From assembly GCA_009823395.1 (NCBI GenBank), contig CM020514.1, positions 3,680,966-3,744,965 of the forward strand: 64,000 nt of DNA, written 5' to 3'. Of the stretch, positions 21,479-34,399 are shown one piece after another. Source of the DNA: Thamnaconus septentrionalis. Lineage: Eukaryota; Chordata; Actinopteri; Tetraodontiformes; Monacanthidae. The notes beneath the pieces were generated by a model. That model saw only the letters and a list, made by a program, of their open reading frames with translations, was not told where the DNA came from and did no database searches. Position 1 is the stretch's first letter; each line of letters opens with the position of its first letter. The position numbers and the translations under genes were made by a program.

Positions 21479-24400
21479 ATGAAGTCTCCAAAGCTGAAGA
21501 CTCAAGGTAAAAGTTCTGCTTCCCCCCCATCATTATTAGAATTAATCATAAGAAATAATAATAAATTCGTTTTTTTTCTGGCACGCTATTGGAAATGTTC
21601 AAACAAAATAAGGCGCTTTTGTTGTCGATTTAGCATTTTGGTATTGATATTATCAATCAATCAGCAGTCATTTTCCAGTCCGTTGTCAGTTTATTTATTT
21701 ACTTATTTATTTTAGCATCAATCAAAACGGTTCAGCCTTATGAGAGTGCTGTATTTCCTTTTTCTTTTCTTTTCTTTCTTTTTTTTTTTTTAAAACTCTT
21801 TTTGTGGGATCTCATTAAGATTTCTCTTCTCCTCCTCCTCCCCCCGCCCCTGCAGCGAAGTCCGTGGACGAGGAGGACCTGAGCGACGTGCTGTGCGAGT
21901 TCGACGCGGTGATGGAGGACTTGACGTCGCCGGTGGAGAAGCGACGCTTCCGGTACGACGAGCACCTGAAGACGATGAAGAGGAGGAGCAGCGCCAGCGT
22001 CAGCGACAGCGGCATCAGCGACTCCGAGAGTAAGTCAAGTCAGATGTGTGTCAGTCATAGTGATGACCCAGTCAGTCATTATTGGAGGTTCACACGTTTT
22101 CACATTTTCTACGTTTTATTTTTCTCTGTACTGAAAACGTCCTCTTAGGTCCTCTAAAAAAAAAAAAAAAAAAAAAAAATATGATCCAGTTTTATGTTGA
22201 ACTACACAACAGCAGCGTTCAAAATAGCTCCACTTCAAGTAATAAAATCTGTAATAAATAATGGGTGAACTTTACGTTGACACAAAAGTACTCAATAAAC
22301 ATGTGTTTTTCCAATGTAAGAAATAAGAGTTAACATATATTTGTGTACAAAACGCGGGAGTAAATGTAAAATGTCGGAAAGTCAGACAGAGAAATACTCA
22401 ACTAGAGTACAGATACATGAAAAATCCACTTAAGTACAGGAAAAAAAAAGTATTTGTACTTAGTTACTTCCCACCTCTGACTTCGAGCTGAAGTTCTGAC
22501 GGACTTTTGGTGCCCTCTTTGTGCGCACATTTCCGAACAACGCTGCATCTGGGAAGGAAAGAAATCACTGGATCACAGTCGGCTGCTGCTGTGCACACTG
22601 CACCTGTTCCTCCTCCTTGACTTTCTCATTTTCGGTGCTACTCTTACACTTGGAAATATCGTAAGAGAACTTTGGAGGAGCGGGCGGGATGTGCCGGTGC
22701 AGAGCACGTGGTTGCACAGAGGCGGGAGATGATTAGGCAGTGACCCTAACCTGAAGATGCTCCACTGACGCAGATCCACTCGGCGCTTTGTTAGATGCAA
22801 GGGGCCGCAAAAGAGAATTCTAATCTACATCTACGGTGCCTCCCATCTCTCCTTCCAACAGGCGCAGAGTCACTCAACAGGAACAGCTTCAGCTTCAGCG
22901 ACGAGAGACTGAACTCGCCCACTGTCTTCTCCCCCACCATGCTCTCACCTCCTCTTACGTCACCAAAACGTGAGTCTCACTACATCACAGGTTAATAATA
23001 TGTTTCGGGACGTGAATGAGTTACTCGCTTTGTCATTGGTGCGGTAAAAAAAAAAAAAAAAAAGTCTTTAATCAATTACTCCCCGTTGTTTTTGACCTGA
23101 TTGACAGAACTTGCAAAGCTGACCTAAAGCAAAGTTGAATTCATGTGTTATTCTTACTGCTGTCTTGGTTTTTATGTGATACTTACTTTGGACAAACTGG
23201 ACCAACGATGTACTTTTCATTAGCTATGTTATGAAAAGCAGCCCTTTGTGATGTCACGAAAGGCACTACTGTCTTTGCCAACAACTGCCACTAGGTGTTC
23301 ACTCAGCCCTCTGGGACCGGTCTGAAAAACAACTCGCTTTTAGCAGGAAATCAAATGTCAGATTAATTAAAGTCATGATTAATCAATTGCTGATTCATGA
23401 TTAATTAATGCTTAGTTGACTGCTGCAGGCCGTTAAAAAAAAAAGAAGCACTTAATGTGTTGGGAAGGCTGGCCTACTGGAATTTGGGACGACTAAATAA
23501 AGTTCTGAAACCTTTTCCATTTACGCACCTGCATTGATGGGGATATATTCCACATGAGACTCGGTCATACTAAAACAATATGCGCACAAGAGATCTAAAG
23601 TCTCACTCTCTGTCTTTTCCTCTTCAGCCAAACTGGGTGACACCAAAGAACTGGAGGACTTCATTGCAGATCTCGACAAGACATTAGAGAGTGAGTGCTA
23701 ACGCCGCCCCCGCCCCCCAAAACTCTGAGAACCACCCACCACCACACCTCCTGTGCTTGCACCACACACTAACAAACGGAGCGTTTGGTGCTTGGGCGGC
23801 CGGCACTGACTAGAAGTTCTCATCAAGTCAGACCAGAGTTGCTCCTCTTTAGATTTCTGTTGAGATTATGACTAAGCAGCATTGTGCTGCATGGACCATG
23901 AGGCCTGCAGGGCTCCGCTGGTGGGAGCGACCGCCTGTCATCTGTCACTCAGACCTAAAGAGCGCCACATATTGGATCCAAGTTTGGTCTCGTTCCGCCC
24001 CCGTTTGGAATTGAAACGCGGCGGACTTTAGCCGGGAGCAAACCCGACGAACGCAAATCGCAGATTTTGAATCGACGCTTTTTTTTTTTGTTGTTGTTGC
24101 CGAGGCTAATTCTTTCCTACGGGGCTTGTGAGTGTTGGAACACGCAGCAGGGTTCGAGGAATGTGCTCTGGTGCAGACGTGAATTCCAACAGTAAATGTC
24201 ACAACGTGCAATGACAGCGAATGTGGAGCTCAGACGTTTTTGCTCTTTTCCCCTCGGTTCCCTTTTTTTTTTTTTTGTTGTTTTTTTTTGGAAATTTGGT
24301 TTGTTGAATGTCCTTTTGGCTCAGCCCTCTTTGACATTTCTGGAAATTCAGTCAATCCCGTTGTGCGGCTGGCTGGCCGGCTGCCCTCCTGTCTGCCTCA

Positions 24401-24968
24401 GAGCAGCGTTTCCCAACTGGTGGGCCGCGACCCAAAAGTGGCTTGTGGAGCTGTTTTGATTGGGTCGTGGCTTCGTGGGCAAAAAGGGATTTTAAAAGAT
24501 ATATATATTTGTAGAGATTGGGCATTTATTTTGCAGGAGAAACAAATGAATTCTAGCATTTCAATAGCTGTGTTTCCATTCCACACTTTTTGCGATATAC
24601 CCCTATATCGATACGTCTGAAAAACCACCTCATGAGAGCGTTAAAAACCTTTTAGCGATATTTGAGAGGTTTTCCGAAGTTGAGGCGTTTCGATGACCTG
24701 TTTTTTATTGCGATATTTACGTTTTGCGCAATCCCAGGGGTAATGGAAACGCAGCTGCTAACGTTGACTAGACCATGACAGGAAGTGGGCTAGCGTTTTT
24801 ATTTGGTGGAATTACTTTGGGTCGCGACTTCATCACGAGGAAAAAAAAAAAACTGTGGGTCCGAAGATTCAGCACCAGTTGAATGGCGTTTATTGGGGCC
24901 GAGTCCTTCTCAGAATAGAGAGGTGTTTTTCTAATCAGGTCTGTCTGTCTGCGCTCTCAGGCATGTGA
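21479..24968 (+). CDS. rgcc: regulator of cell cycle RGCC / RGC-32 (complete, 5 exons)
   Basis: Exons 21479-21506, 21856-22029, 22862-22969, 23628-23690 and 24961-24968 join in phase to 126 codons plus TGA (human 137). The family signature is clear: [18 protein letters not shown], then [33 protein letters not shown] and [20 protein letters not shown], ending in SM. RGCC (response gene to complement 32) is a small cytoplasmic and nuclear protein that binds and modulates CDK1 in mammals and is induced by complement and growth factors. The human CDK1 target Thr111-Pro corresponds here to Ser101-Pro102 in LTSPKPKLGD. The start is the first ATG after a GC-rich leader. The N-terminus is shorter and lacks the human alanine run. 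The gene converges on vwa8, the human 13q14 arrangement. Confidence 0.94.
21856..22029 (+). CDS. rgcc: rgcc exon 2
   Basis: Main conserved exon. The acceptor is CCTGCAG and the donor GTAAGT. It encodes residues 10-67, with the acidic helix and the Ser-rich [16 protein letters not shown] segment. Confidence 0.93.
22180..22479 (-). mobile_element. truncated copy of the CAGAGGTGG hAT-type element in rgcc intron 2
   Basis: It ends CCCACCTCTG and carries GTACTTAGTTACTT, AAATACTC and ACTACACAAC segments found in the full element at 37185-37744. The other end is lost near a poly-A run. Confidence 0.55.
22862..22969 (+). CDS. rgcc: rgcc exon 3
   Basis: Encodes the Ser/Pro-rich segment [18 protein letters not shown] through LTSPK. 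The acceptor is TCCAACAG and the donor GTGAGT. Confidence 0.93.
23628..23690 (+). CDS. rgcc: rgcc exon 4
   Basis: A 63-nt exon for the conserved C-terminal helix [20 protein letters not shown]. The acceptor is CTCTTCAG and the donor GTGAGT. Confidence 0.93.
24404..24870. mobile_element. second CAGCGTTTCYCAA hAT-like copy, with an insertion
   Basis: It begins CAGCGTTTCCCAACTGGTGG and follows the copy at 19158-19632 up to TGCAGGA. It is then split by a 191-bp element (24566-24756) and resumes with GGGCTAGCGTTTTTATTTGG. It lies in rgcc intron 4. Confidence 0.65.
24566..24756. mobile_element. 191-bp MITE nested in the hAT-like element
   Basis: The inverted ends are AGCTGTGTTTCCATT and AATGGAAACGCAGCT, with GCGATATTTACGTTTTGCGC inside. 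A related copy in the opposite sense is at 39611-39778. Confidence 0.65.
24961..24968 (+). CDS. rgcc: rgcc exon 5 coding part
   Basis: After CTCTCAG the coding part is GCATGTGA, giving the last two residues Ser-Met and the stop. This matches the SM end of human RGCC. The rest of the exon is 3' UTR. Confidence 0.9.
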
Positions 24969-25123
24969 CCAGCAGGCTCGGAGTCATCCTGGAGCGAAGC
25001 CATGACGGAGTGCAGTGGATGTCTGGAATCCTTCCCTCTCCCACCACCACCACCACCACCCAGCAGGATGCAGCTGACTGGCATAGCAACGTTCAAAGAG
25101 GCTCCACGATGGCACCGGTTCCA

Positions 25124-25124
<1 letters not shown>

Positions 25125-25169
<45 letters not shown>
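25125..25169 (+). repeat. (GCA)15 trinucleotide repeat in rgcc 3' UTR
   Basis: Fifteen uninterrupted GCA (CAG) units are present in the transcript sense. Confidence 0.92.
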
Positions 25170-25721
25170 CTGTCCTAAAGTTAACCAACCCCCAGACCAC
25201 CTGGCTTACCGGGCTGCTGGGACGGCTGCGCCGAGGGTCAAAATTAGCCGCAGGAACCCTGAAGACGCGAGTTTATCGGCAGACGGACTCTAGGAAATGA
25301 ATGACGTGGAGTATTTGCTGCCAGGAATCACAGGAACTGGTCCGAATCCCGCATCTTCCCAGCATGGAGACCAGCTTACACACTCCCTCAACATCCACAA
25401 CATGGGATTGAAGAGTATTTAAAAAAAAAAAAAATTAGCTTTTTATAACAGAATTATATTTGTAATTTTATAGAGCTTCTTATTTTCTTTCTTTTGAAAT
25501 ATATTTTTGTATGTCATGTAAATATGAATTGTTTCAGGGGATATTTGCCTTGGTTTTAACAGAGCTTTCAGGTGAGGTTTGACTCTCTCTGACTGAAAAA
25601 GCAAATGTGGAGCAGTGCTTAAATGTGAACTAAAAAGTTAATCCATTTGATCGATATATTAAAAAAAAAACTGGAAGTAATATGTATATATTTAATACAA
25701 TTAATGCTTGCCAAAGTAAAT

Positions 25722-25727
25722 ATTAAA
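25722..25727 (+). terminator. rgcc: probable rgcc polyadenylation signal
   Basis: ATTAAA, the common variant hexamer, occurs 754 bp after the stop in AT-rich sequence, with GT-rich sequence (TTGTGTTTGTTTTGG) about 35 bp downstream. Confidence 0.5.
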
Positions 25728-28185
25728 GTATGGATTACTTTTCTTTTGCTAACTTGAGCTTCTTGTGTTTGTTTTGGACATCACAGTAGTGGTAGAACTT
25801 GGAATACAAAAAAAAAAGGTCTTTGAAAAGCAACTAGTTTTGCTCAACCAGCACCCACAACAAGCAGGCAAAACTAAAATGACACCCAGGATGGCATTTA
25901 CACAACTTTAGGTGGAAAGAAATGAAAGAAATGACTATAACCCAAGCCTGAGGCCTCTTTGCCGTCATCAGAGAAAGTTAGACCAATCAAGAGCGGGTGC
26001 AACTGCCCAGGAAGGAGTGGGTGGCTATTTCCCCTCCTTATAACACACGCATGCACTTTAATTGCGACGGAAATAGGCAGCGTAAATCTCTTACCTTCAT
26101 CAACCAAGCACTCGACAAAGCTTACGTAACCTCTGCAGCAACAGAGTCTATTTCCAGAGGTGCAGAGAGACGGGAGGGTGCGACCCCGTCCTGGCCGGGC
26201 AGCAGGTGCGGCTGCCGTCATCTTGTGTCGGAGGCACCCTCCTGTCTGCTGACCACTCCGGGGCTCAAAGGTCGCATGGTAAAGATACCCCTTTCCAAAC
26301 TGGTGGCTCAGAGTGACACTGGAGCAGGTGCAAGAAGACAAGGCACCGCCGTGAAAAAAAAAAAAAAAAAAAAAAACAGCCTGTGAAATTTAAAGAGGAA
26401 CTATGCAAGAACTTTACCAGTTGTCGTGATGGTGAAGTGATGTGGTGAAGTGGAGTATGAGGGTCTCTGCACACCCTTCATAGAGTCTCCCGGGTGAAAA
26501 AAAACAGTCTTGCAAGGTGTCAGACACTGACTGGGACGCTGGTCTTGTCCCAGATCTTGTCTTGAGAAGGACAATAAGAAACGTGATGCTGCTTTTTGGA
26601 AAAAAAAAATGTCTCAAACACGCAACCAGCAAGGTGCCGAGAGCTAGTTCAGGCCAGAGTTGGAAACAGATGCGGACCGAGCTTTGGTGCCATTGCACTT
26701 TAAAAGTGTTGCGATTATTTGTGGGCACTCCATGTGTTTCTATGTCTTTGCACCACTCTTTACGTCTTGTTGATGACAGCTGAATGGATATTCACTTAAA
26801 AATGATTTATAACGCTGCCCGCCTCGTTCAACATCTCTCAACAGAAATCCTGGATCAATCGTCATCATCATCAATCTTATCCTCCGGAGCTCAGCTGGAG
26901 GTTGTTGCGACACTGCATGCACTGCATGCACTCGAGGAAGCGCCCTTATTGATGAGAGCAGCAACCAAAACAGCAAACAAGTGCCTGACTTCAGTAGTTT
27001 GCTTGTAATAAGTGCATTCAGCCTGTTGAAGGGTGCTTGAGCAGGTGGTTGGACCCTAAATTGACCCTACAGATAAATCAAAGGGTTAAATGAATGGGTC
27101 ATTGCTACCTTCTACATTTGCAAACCACTTGTATCATGTATACCACTACTCCTTTTTCCATTGCAGCCACAAAGAACTTATATTTGAGATTAAAATGTTT
27201 AGAAAAGAAAAGGATTTTATGATTGAATACCTACCTTAGTAATATTTTAGAAAAATAGGAGGTTCATCCGAATTCTTTGCTTGATCAAACTTCTAACGGA
27301 AATTGTGCACTAAACTAAACACATCTACCCTTTGCAACATCACAAAGACCTTTATTGTTTCTCCTCATTTCTTAAAACCACCTTCCGAGCATGTGGCAGG
27401 TCCAACAAAGCGTCCGTTTGAGCGAGAAGCTAAAATTGAGCATTCCTGTGGGAGGAGCCAGCGCTGTTGTCTGGAGACCCACTGAAAATTCTCGGGGCTG
27501 AATAAATTGTGAGTCTGTTCCATTGTCCCATCACACCTTCAAATCCACATGATTTAGCAGCATTCACGCTAGATTTGACTTTACTCTTATAAAGATCCGA
27601 CCCTGAAATCGAGCTTCTATAAAAGTATGACGGCCACTTTCCCAACATGCATGCCAGCTGCAACGTCAATGTCAATGGCAATTAGAATTACAACTCCTGG
27701 CCGCCACTTGTACTGACCCCATGCCAACACGCAGATCCGCCCTGCCAAGAGCGAAGGTTGTTTTTAGGCAAAAGAAAAAGCATCTCCCACCCTGAGGGGA
27801 CAATGTGTTGTGTCAACATGGACAACGTTGAACAGTGCCAGTTGTCGGAGGCAGAGCCATAGGACGCGCAGCGAGGCAGTGCCCCCTGCTTCCCTCTGCC
27901 AACTGTACAGAAGAAACAACGCCGAGACGGGTGTCTCCATGCCAGCTTCCTGACATCAGATTAACACAGTCTGGTATGCACTGATAGTGGGCTGGCTTGA
28001 TCCACATTGTGCGGGACAGGCGACCACGCAGTCCGAGGTCCCATTTTCACAATTCAATGTATCGACGCAGCAGTGGGTGAAATCGGAGGTGGGTGAAAAT
28101 GCGGCTATGGCCTGGCTGCCAGAAAGATAGGCAGGTTTTTGGGCCACCGTAGGGTCATCGACGTGGTTGCAGTTCGCTTCTAATA

Positions 28186-28534
28186 TACAGGGTGTCCCAA
28201 AAAAAGTTGACGTCATTTTAAAAGCAATTTTCTTGGAAAATGCTAAGTCTAGCTCAATGAAACTGAACAGCTTGGGTGTTTAACATCATAAGTGTTCAAT
28301 AGGTGCACTGGGTGACCGTGTGCGAGCACATTCCAAGACACAAAACGACTTCTCTTTGGGAGTGAACTGCATGGCTCAACCTGAAAACAGGAAAAAAATA
28401 AAATAAAATAAAACATTCAAGATAAAATCATGATCTGTTTCGATACATTCTGTGAAAATTGGAGGTGATTTCAATAAGAATTGCCAAAATGATTGGCCTG
28501 CCAAATGATGTCAAGTTCTTTGGGACACCCTGTA
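28186..28534. mobile_element. mariner-like MITE
   Basis: 349 bp with inverted ends TACAGGGTGTCCCAAA / TTTGGGACACCCTGTA extending imperfectly to about 28 bp. TA dinucleotides lie outside each end (28184-28185 and 28535-28536). TA duplication and TIRs of this kind point to the Tc1/mariner superfamily. It has no transposase ORF. Confidence 0.8.
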
Positions 28535-29641
28535 TAACTGCAAACTTCAAAGGTTTTGTGTTGTGGAAATGTGTGCATTTCTAACTATTAAGGATTACTT
28601 TATTATTGCTATATTGTACGAGAACCATATACTGTGGTCATACCTTCCGTATGCATTTCAGGGCAATTCAGTTCCATTTTAATTTCATCCTTGATACTGG
28701 AGAGGGGATGAAGAAGGAACAAATAAGACGGTACAATCTTTGAAAAAAACAATAGCGAATGTTTTTAAAAATAGTAATGCTATGTCAGCAGTAATATGTA
28801 ACAGTATTGTGCAATTGCAATAGCATCACCATGGGGAACCCTTGAGATGAAAGCAGCTTAGCTAAAGAGTAGGTCAGCCAACCCGAACCGAGCTCTATCA
28901 AAGCGGACGCGTTTTAAGATCACGAATAAATAAGGAGAGTGTGTCTGTCTTCTTAACCTTGAGTGGGAGCTGATTCCAGAAAATATTTAAAAAAATGACC
29001 CCCATCTCTATTTTTTCAAATTCTTTGAAACTACAGTGCACATTGAAATAACCATGCATTCCGAGAGCCATAGTCCTCTATTGGATAATGGACTTGTTGG
29101 ATGGTCCTATGAGCTCTACCAGATGGTACCTGACCATTTAGGGCATTGGATATGAAGATAGAAATAAATAAATTGTTGTAACATTATCATTATTATTCAG
29201 GATTATTGAGGATTATTAAGCACTATTGAGGATCATTAGGAAGGATGAAGGCAATAAAAACCTCCACATGAATGTAAATGTGAATACGGTCATAATCAGG
29301 GAAAGACGCTGAATGTGTAATGCATGGACTAGAGGGGCTTTGAGCTTCCTTGGGCCTTGCTAGAATGCTCATTCTATGAATAGGCTGGGCAGCGACGCTG
29401 AGACGTGCTTCCACATCAAAAAGAAAAAAGAAGTGCAAATATCCAAATACCAGGTTTAGTTTTCTCCTTACTGCTCACCCTGGTGTCCAGATGTCAGTGC
29501 TGGCGACAGGAGGTGCCTTCAGAAGCCCTTCCCAATGGATTCCCGGTGGTCTGTTCATTACTTGCCCATGAAGAGATGACCTTTCTTCACAAAGCTCTTC
29601 TAATGCAAGATATTACGGGGGGTTTTTTTTCTGTGTAAGTG

Positions 29642-30115
29642 CAGTGTTGGCGAGTAATCTATTACAAAGTAATCCACTACTGTAATTAAACTACTTTTTT
29701 AGTAACAGAGTAATGTAACAGGATTACTGTGGCAAAACTGGTAATTATATCATAATTAATTTATCAAGTAACGAGTCCATTACTTTTCCGAAATATATTG
29801 CAAGCTAAACATGTCTTACTAACCACAAAATGTCTGAAATTTAGAAAACGCAACCAAAAACAACGATGTCGCAGATGTCATTGATATGCGACGACGCACC
29901 AAAACAAGCATGGCGGCGGCAAAAGAAAAAAACAGCAATTGCGTTTGTAATTGGATTTATCTTTTATCTTGATTTATCTGAATTTATCTTCTAACTAAAG
30001 TAATTAGTAATTGATTATGAAACAAAGTAGTTAAAGAAGTAATTAGATTACTTTTTAAAGAAGTAATCAGTAATCAGTAGTTGGATTACTTTTATGGAGT
30101 AATCCCACAACACTG
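29642..30115 (-). mobile_element. hAT-type MITE, family A, copy 3
   Basis: The ends CAGTGTTGGCGAGTAATC and GATTACTCC... read inward, with CAACACTG at the right, match the element at 647-1133 in reverse orientation. Flanks TGTAAGTG and GTAAAGTG are only partly alike. Confidence 0.7.
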
Positions 30116-32918
30116 GTAAAGTGTAAATGCATTAAAGTTGTGGGGTGGGGAACAAAAGTGCTGTGACGTGCTGTCATTTGAAGTCGAGTTTCCAACATAA
30201 CGAGTGTTCACACTTTTGTGAGATTCATTCAAGTGCTGTGATGTCAATAACATAATTATTAGGGAATTAAGTGTTATCAAGGCACTCAGGCCAGAGGCCT
30301 CCTCCTCCATAGGAGCCCTTTGTAACGCCGGCCAGTAGAAAGGGATTCACTCGAGAGGTCAAATCTAAAGGAAAAGCCACACGAACGAGGACAGTTAGAA
30401 AGGCACAGTGGGCGTGTGCAACTCTCTTTCATCTCTTTCCTTTTCATTCCAAATGTTACAGCAACCATACGTACTTACAGATAAAAAGACAATCCAACAC
30501 CGAAAAATATCTCGCTCCAATTTTGAGATTTTAAAGTCGCCTGCACATCTGTGCATGTCAAGCGCTGCGAGTCTGAAAAGGGGTGGAAAACAAGACGCTA
30601 TATTGTTGCTGCGCGGTAAGATAAAGGTCTGTTTCGCAGCGACAGCGTCGTCCAAACTGCAGCCTGCGCCGCGGCCTCACAGAACGCGAGTGTGACTCTG
30701 GAAAGCCTCCGCAAATGTGGACAATGTGCTCGTTTGTTGGAGCACACAGAGCCACGATGTTACTAGCTGGGGATGGCCTTCCCGCTGAGTGGTAAAGTCA
30801 GCCGCAGGTGGCAGATCATTTCTGTCAGATCACTGTTTGGTTGCCAAGAGACAAAGTTTAATATGAAAAGAGGAAAAAAAAAAAGAGGGAAATATCAGCA
30901 TTTCGAAACAGGATGTGACATAAACACTGACGGGGTGTCATGGCAACAGGTTCCGCGTGTTGCTTCATCGCGAGGAAGGACCGTTCCATTGCTTATGGCA
31001 GCACATGACAGCCATGAGACATGTTTCTAAAAAAAAAAAAGTGACATTAAAAAACCACAGACGTCGGCAGATTTCCCTGACGACGGCCTCAGTGTTGCCG
31101 TTGCCTCTGCCGTGCAGGACCTGAAGTCACGGCGCGCTTACGCAACTTTGTTCTTCTTTTGCGTCCGGCTGAGTAAGAAGCGAGACTTCAGTGTCGGTCT
31201 TCCTACTCGGCCATGTCTCATCTGATCAGGTCCGACGACACCCCTATTCAGAACCAGATCCTGATGTCAAGAGTGTACAAATGCAGTGCAGTACATGACT
31301 GGAACTCACCGGCACAGTGACACTTTTTATTTGGAGTTTGCATTGTCTGTGTCCGTGTGGGTTGTGAGCTGTTATTTCATTTCGCGTCATTTCTTTTCTT
31401 TTCTTGTAAATTTTCACTTTCATAAAGACTGCTGTGGCCCTGCGGAATTAATCGGTTTCATCCGAGCCGATCAAAAGTCCAATTGAACAGCTCCCAGTTT
31501 TGGCAGGTCATACCCAGCGACCAACGACGATGATTTTTCAAAATAATATTCCTCTGACTGTATAAATCATAGCGGAATATGTTGTTGCCAGTGACGCGTC
31601 TGCATTTCCACATGGCTGCAACAGATGGTAAGTGACAGGATGAGACGCCGGTGGAAGCTTCTTGAATGAAGGTGATGATGTCACCCGTCTCTGAGGCTGC
31701 AGCGTTCCCCAGCCAGTGTTTGGAAAACAGCTGTCCCCCCCCCCACCCCCTGGCCCGCCTTAAATCAGCCCTCAGCCATGTGTTCATGGAGACTCGGTCG
31801 AGCCGAACTCACAAAAAAAAAGAGGAAATTGGAACGAAGTGAACTGCATCTCAACATTTACGTTGACAGTGTAGTTTTTCTGGAAATATATAGAGAATAA
31901 ACAGTGAACAAACACTTAATGGGGGGGGAGAGCAAGGGGGCTAAGGAGTAATACTGGATTTTGGAAACATCAAAGAAAAGACAATCAGTTCATCTCTTTT
32001 AGATTGGAAACTCTCAGTGAGCTACTGGAGTCAACGCAGGTCATATCAGGCCATGTGAAACATACAGTTTGTATACGTGTAGAAGGCTTTGGTTTTTCAG
32101 ACCTCCTGCTATTATTACTCTAGAATCTGCAAGTATTTTTTAAATGATAATTTTCATAAAGACAGAAAATATTTTTTGGTTGTACCCCTTTTCAGTTATT
32201 CTTCTAGGTTGACACATTCCTGAGTCACTTTGAAGACTTCTGATTTTGACAAGTGCACCATTTGTTGCTCATATCGCCGTCCTTGCTTTTTTTTTGTTGG
32301 CGTAATGCGGTGCTTCATTATTCAATATTCACATGTCGAGTTGAGTTTACAACTGGAATTGGAGTTTTGTGCGTCAAAAGTTCTGGCTGCATCATTCGTC
32401 ACAGCTGATTTTATGATATTGGTGCTGATGTGGGAATGGAGGACGTGCTCTTGGTGATCTACCTTAAACTTGACTCTATTAAAATTGTCAAGCAAAAAGG
32501 TTTGGATTGTGTTTAGCTAGCGTAAATACAACGTAACAACATACAAAAAAAAATGAAATCCCAAGTTTGTGTGTAGGGTGCTGTTTTTTATAGTGTTTAC
32601 CTTACCTGTACCTGTTTTCTAGTACATTAAAATATGTTTAATGCTTAATTAATTATATAGTCATGGAAATAATGAGACATTAAGGCTGCATGTGAAGAGA
32701 GCTTATGTGCCACCTATTCTTATCCCATTTTCCTTCGGCATGATTGGCTGACTCACCGAGTTAAAAATCCCGCCCACTTTAATGGGTAAACATTTCTTTA
32801 ACATACAAAGGCCATTGTTAATTATTAAGCTCCAAGTGGTCCTTCTTCCTGTTCCTCTTGTGTTTCACTAATCTTCCCTCTTGACTTCCCACTCAACCAA
32901 ACCAACCTTTTTTGAACT

Positions 32919-32922
<4 letters not shown>

Positions 32923-32991
<69 letters not shown>
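32923..32991. repeat. (GT)n microsatellite
   Basis: About 34 uninterrupted GT units. Confidence 0.95.
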
Positions 32992-32993
<2 letters not shown>

Positions 32994-34399
32994 TATTAGT
33001 GCTAATTTTTGGTCTGGTAAAGTTGAGATATTAAAATTCTGAGACATGGCGTCCTCCAATCAGATGGCAGATGTTACACAGCCTTGCTTCTACACGTTGA
33101 GCTTCAGGGCTGACGAGTCTCTCCTGACACGAATTGGCGAAAACAAAAGGAGTCTGTTTCATTTTGTAAACGGCTGCCAGGCCGCCGCCAAAATCAGCTG
33201 CAAAATGACTGAGCAGATAAGGCGGGGAAACAATGCGATGCGATAAGAAACTTTGAAATGATGTTTTGAAAGACACCGAGGAGGTGTATTTGAGAATGGC
33301 CTTTGAAAAGTAAATTCATGTGACAGGTGACCAAATATAACTTTTATTTTGAAATGTTCCAGTTTGATGTGGTTAAAAAATTGACAGTGTTTTGACAAAT
33401 GGTCTCAGCCAATGGCCACTTAAAACCTGAGGCAGCTGCTGTACTTTCCCCTCTGAATTTTCCTGATTATGAAAAGCTCCACAGAAAGACAGACTGAGTG
33501 TTCCTATGCGGACCCACTTGGAATGAACGGAACCGGCTTTGTCCAAATGAACGTCAGATTCAAGATTCAATTAGATCTCTTGTCAAAGCAGCGATATCTC
33601 TTTGATCTCTGGCGGGGAGGAGGTGGTGCGGGGTTCGGGGGGGTGGGGGGGCAGAAGACATGTCAACAAGACACAGCATGCTTTGCCCCCTGAACTCCGC
33701 GGAAGCATATGAAAGTCATGGAGAGCAGGTTTAACTGAGAGTGAGTCAACAAGAGGAACGTAGGAGAAGAATCCCTTCGGGAGAAATGGCTCCAGAAATA
33801 CAAAATACGCACACAAGTTCGGTACGACAAGCACAAATGAACCACGGTCTACCAAACTGATATTATCCACTGCAATTCTTGAAACAAATGGGCTTGAACA
33901 GAAGAACATTGCTCTCAGGTCAAAACTACACTCAGTTTTGTTTTTTTGGTTCTTGCGCTTGTTGGCAAAGGCCGAAGTTATTTAGGGAGGCATTTCCTCC
34001 CGCCTGAAAATATTCAAGAAGCAGATGCAAATGATAGCTAAACGCCAAACTGTGGCCCGGCTAATTACGCTCTCTCCTCTTCCCGTAAAAGAGTTCCCCT
34101 AAAGAGCGAACAGGAAAAGTATTTCAGTCTCACGCTGTGTCATTTCAAATTCTGTTAGTGAGCATCGGCCGAAATGATTTGAGTGACGACATTCGGGGAG
34201 GGAAGTGAGTCGCAGACCAGGTCAGGAAAGAAAAACAAGGTTCCTTTTCTAGTCCAAAACATCTCTGAAGTGCTGGTCTGCAGTGACCTGCCTGGCCTGA
34301 TGGGCCGTAAAACGAACCGAGGGGAGGGAGAGGAAGACTCCTGGAAGAACCTTGAGGAAGCGTCGTTAAAATGTATGTTCCGTTCTTGATTTACAGTTC

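Larger units (their letters stand above)
24969..25740 (+). other. rgcc: rgcc 3' UTR
   Basis: AT-rich after 25420, with several TATTTA and ATTTTTGTA words. A probable polyadenylation signal ATTAAA lies at 25722-25727. It contains a (GCA)15 run (25125-25169) and a CACCACC run near 25043. Confidence 0.6.
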
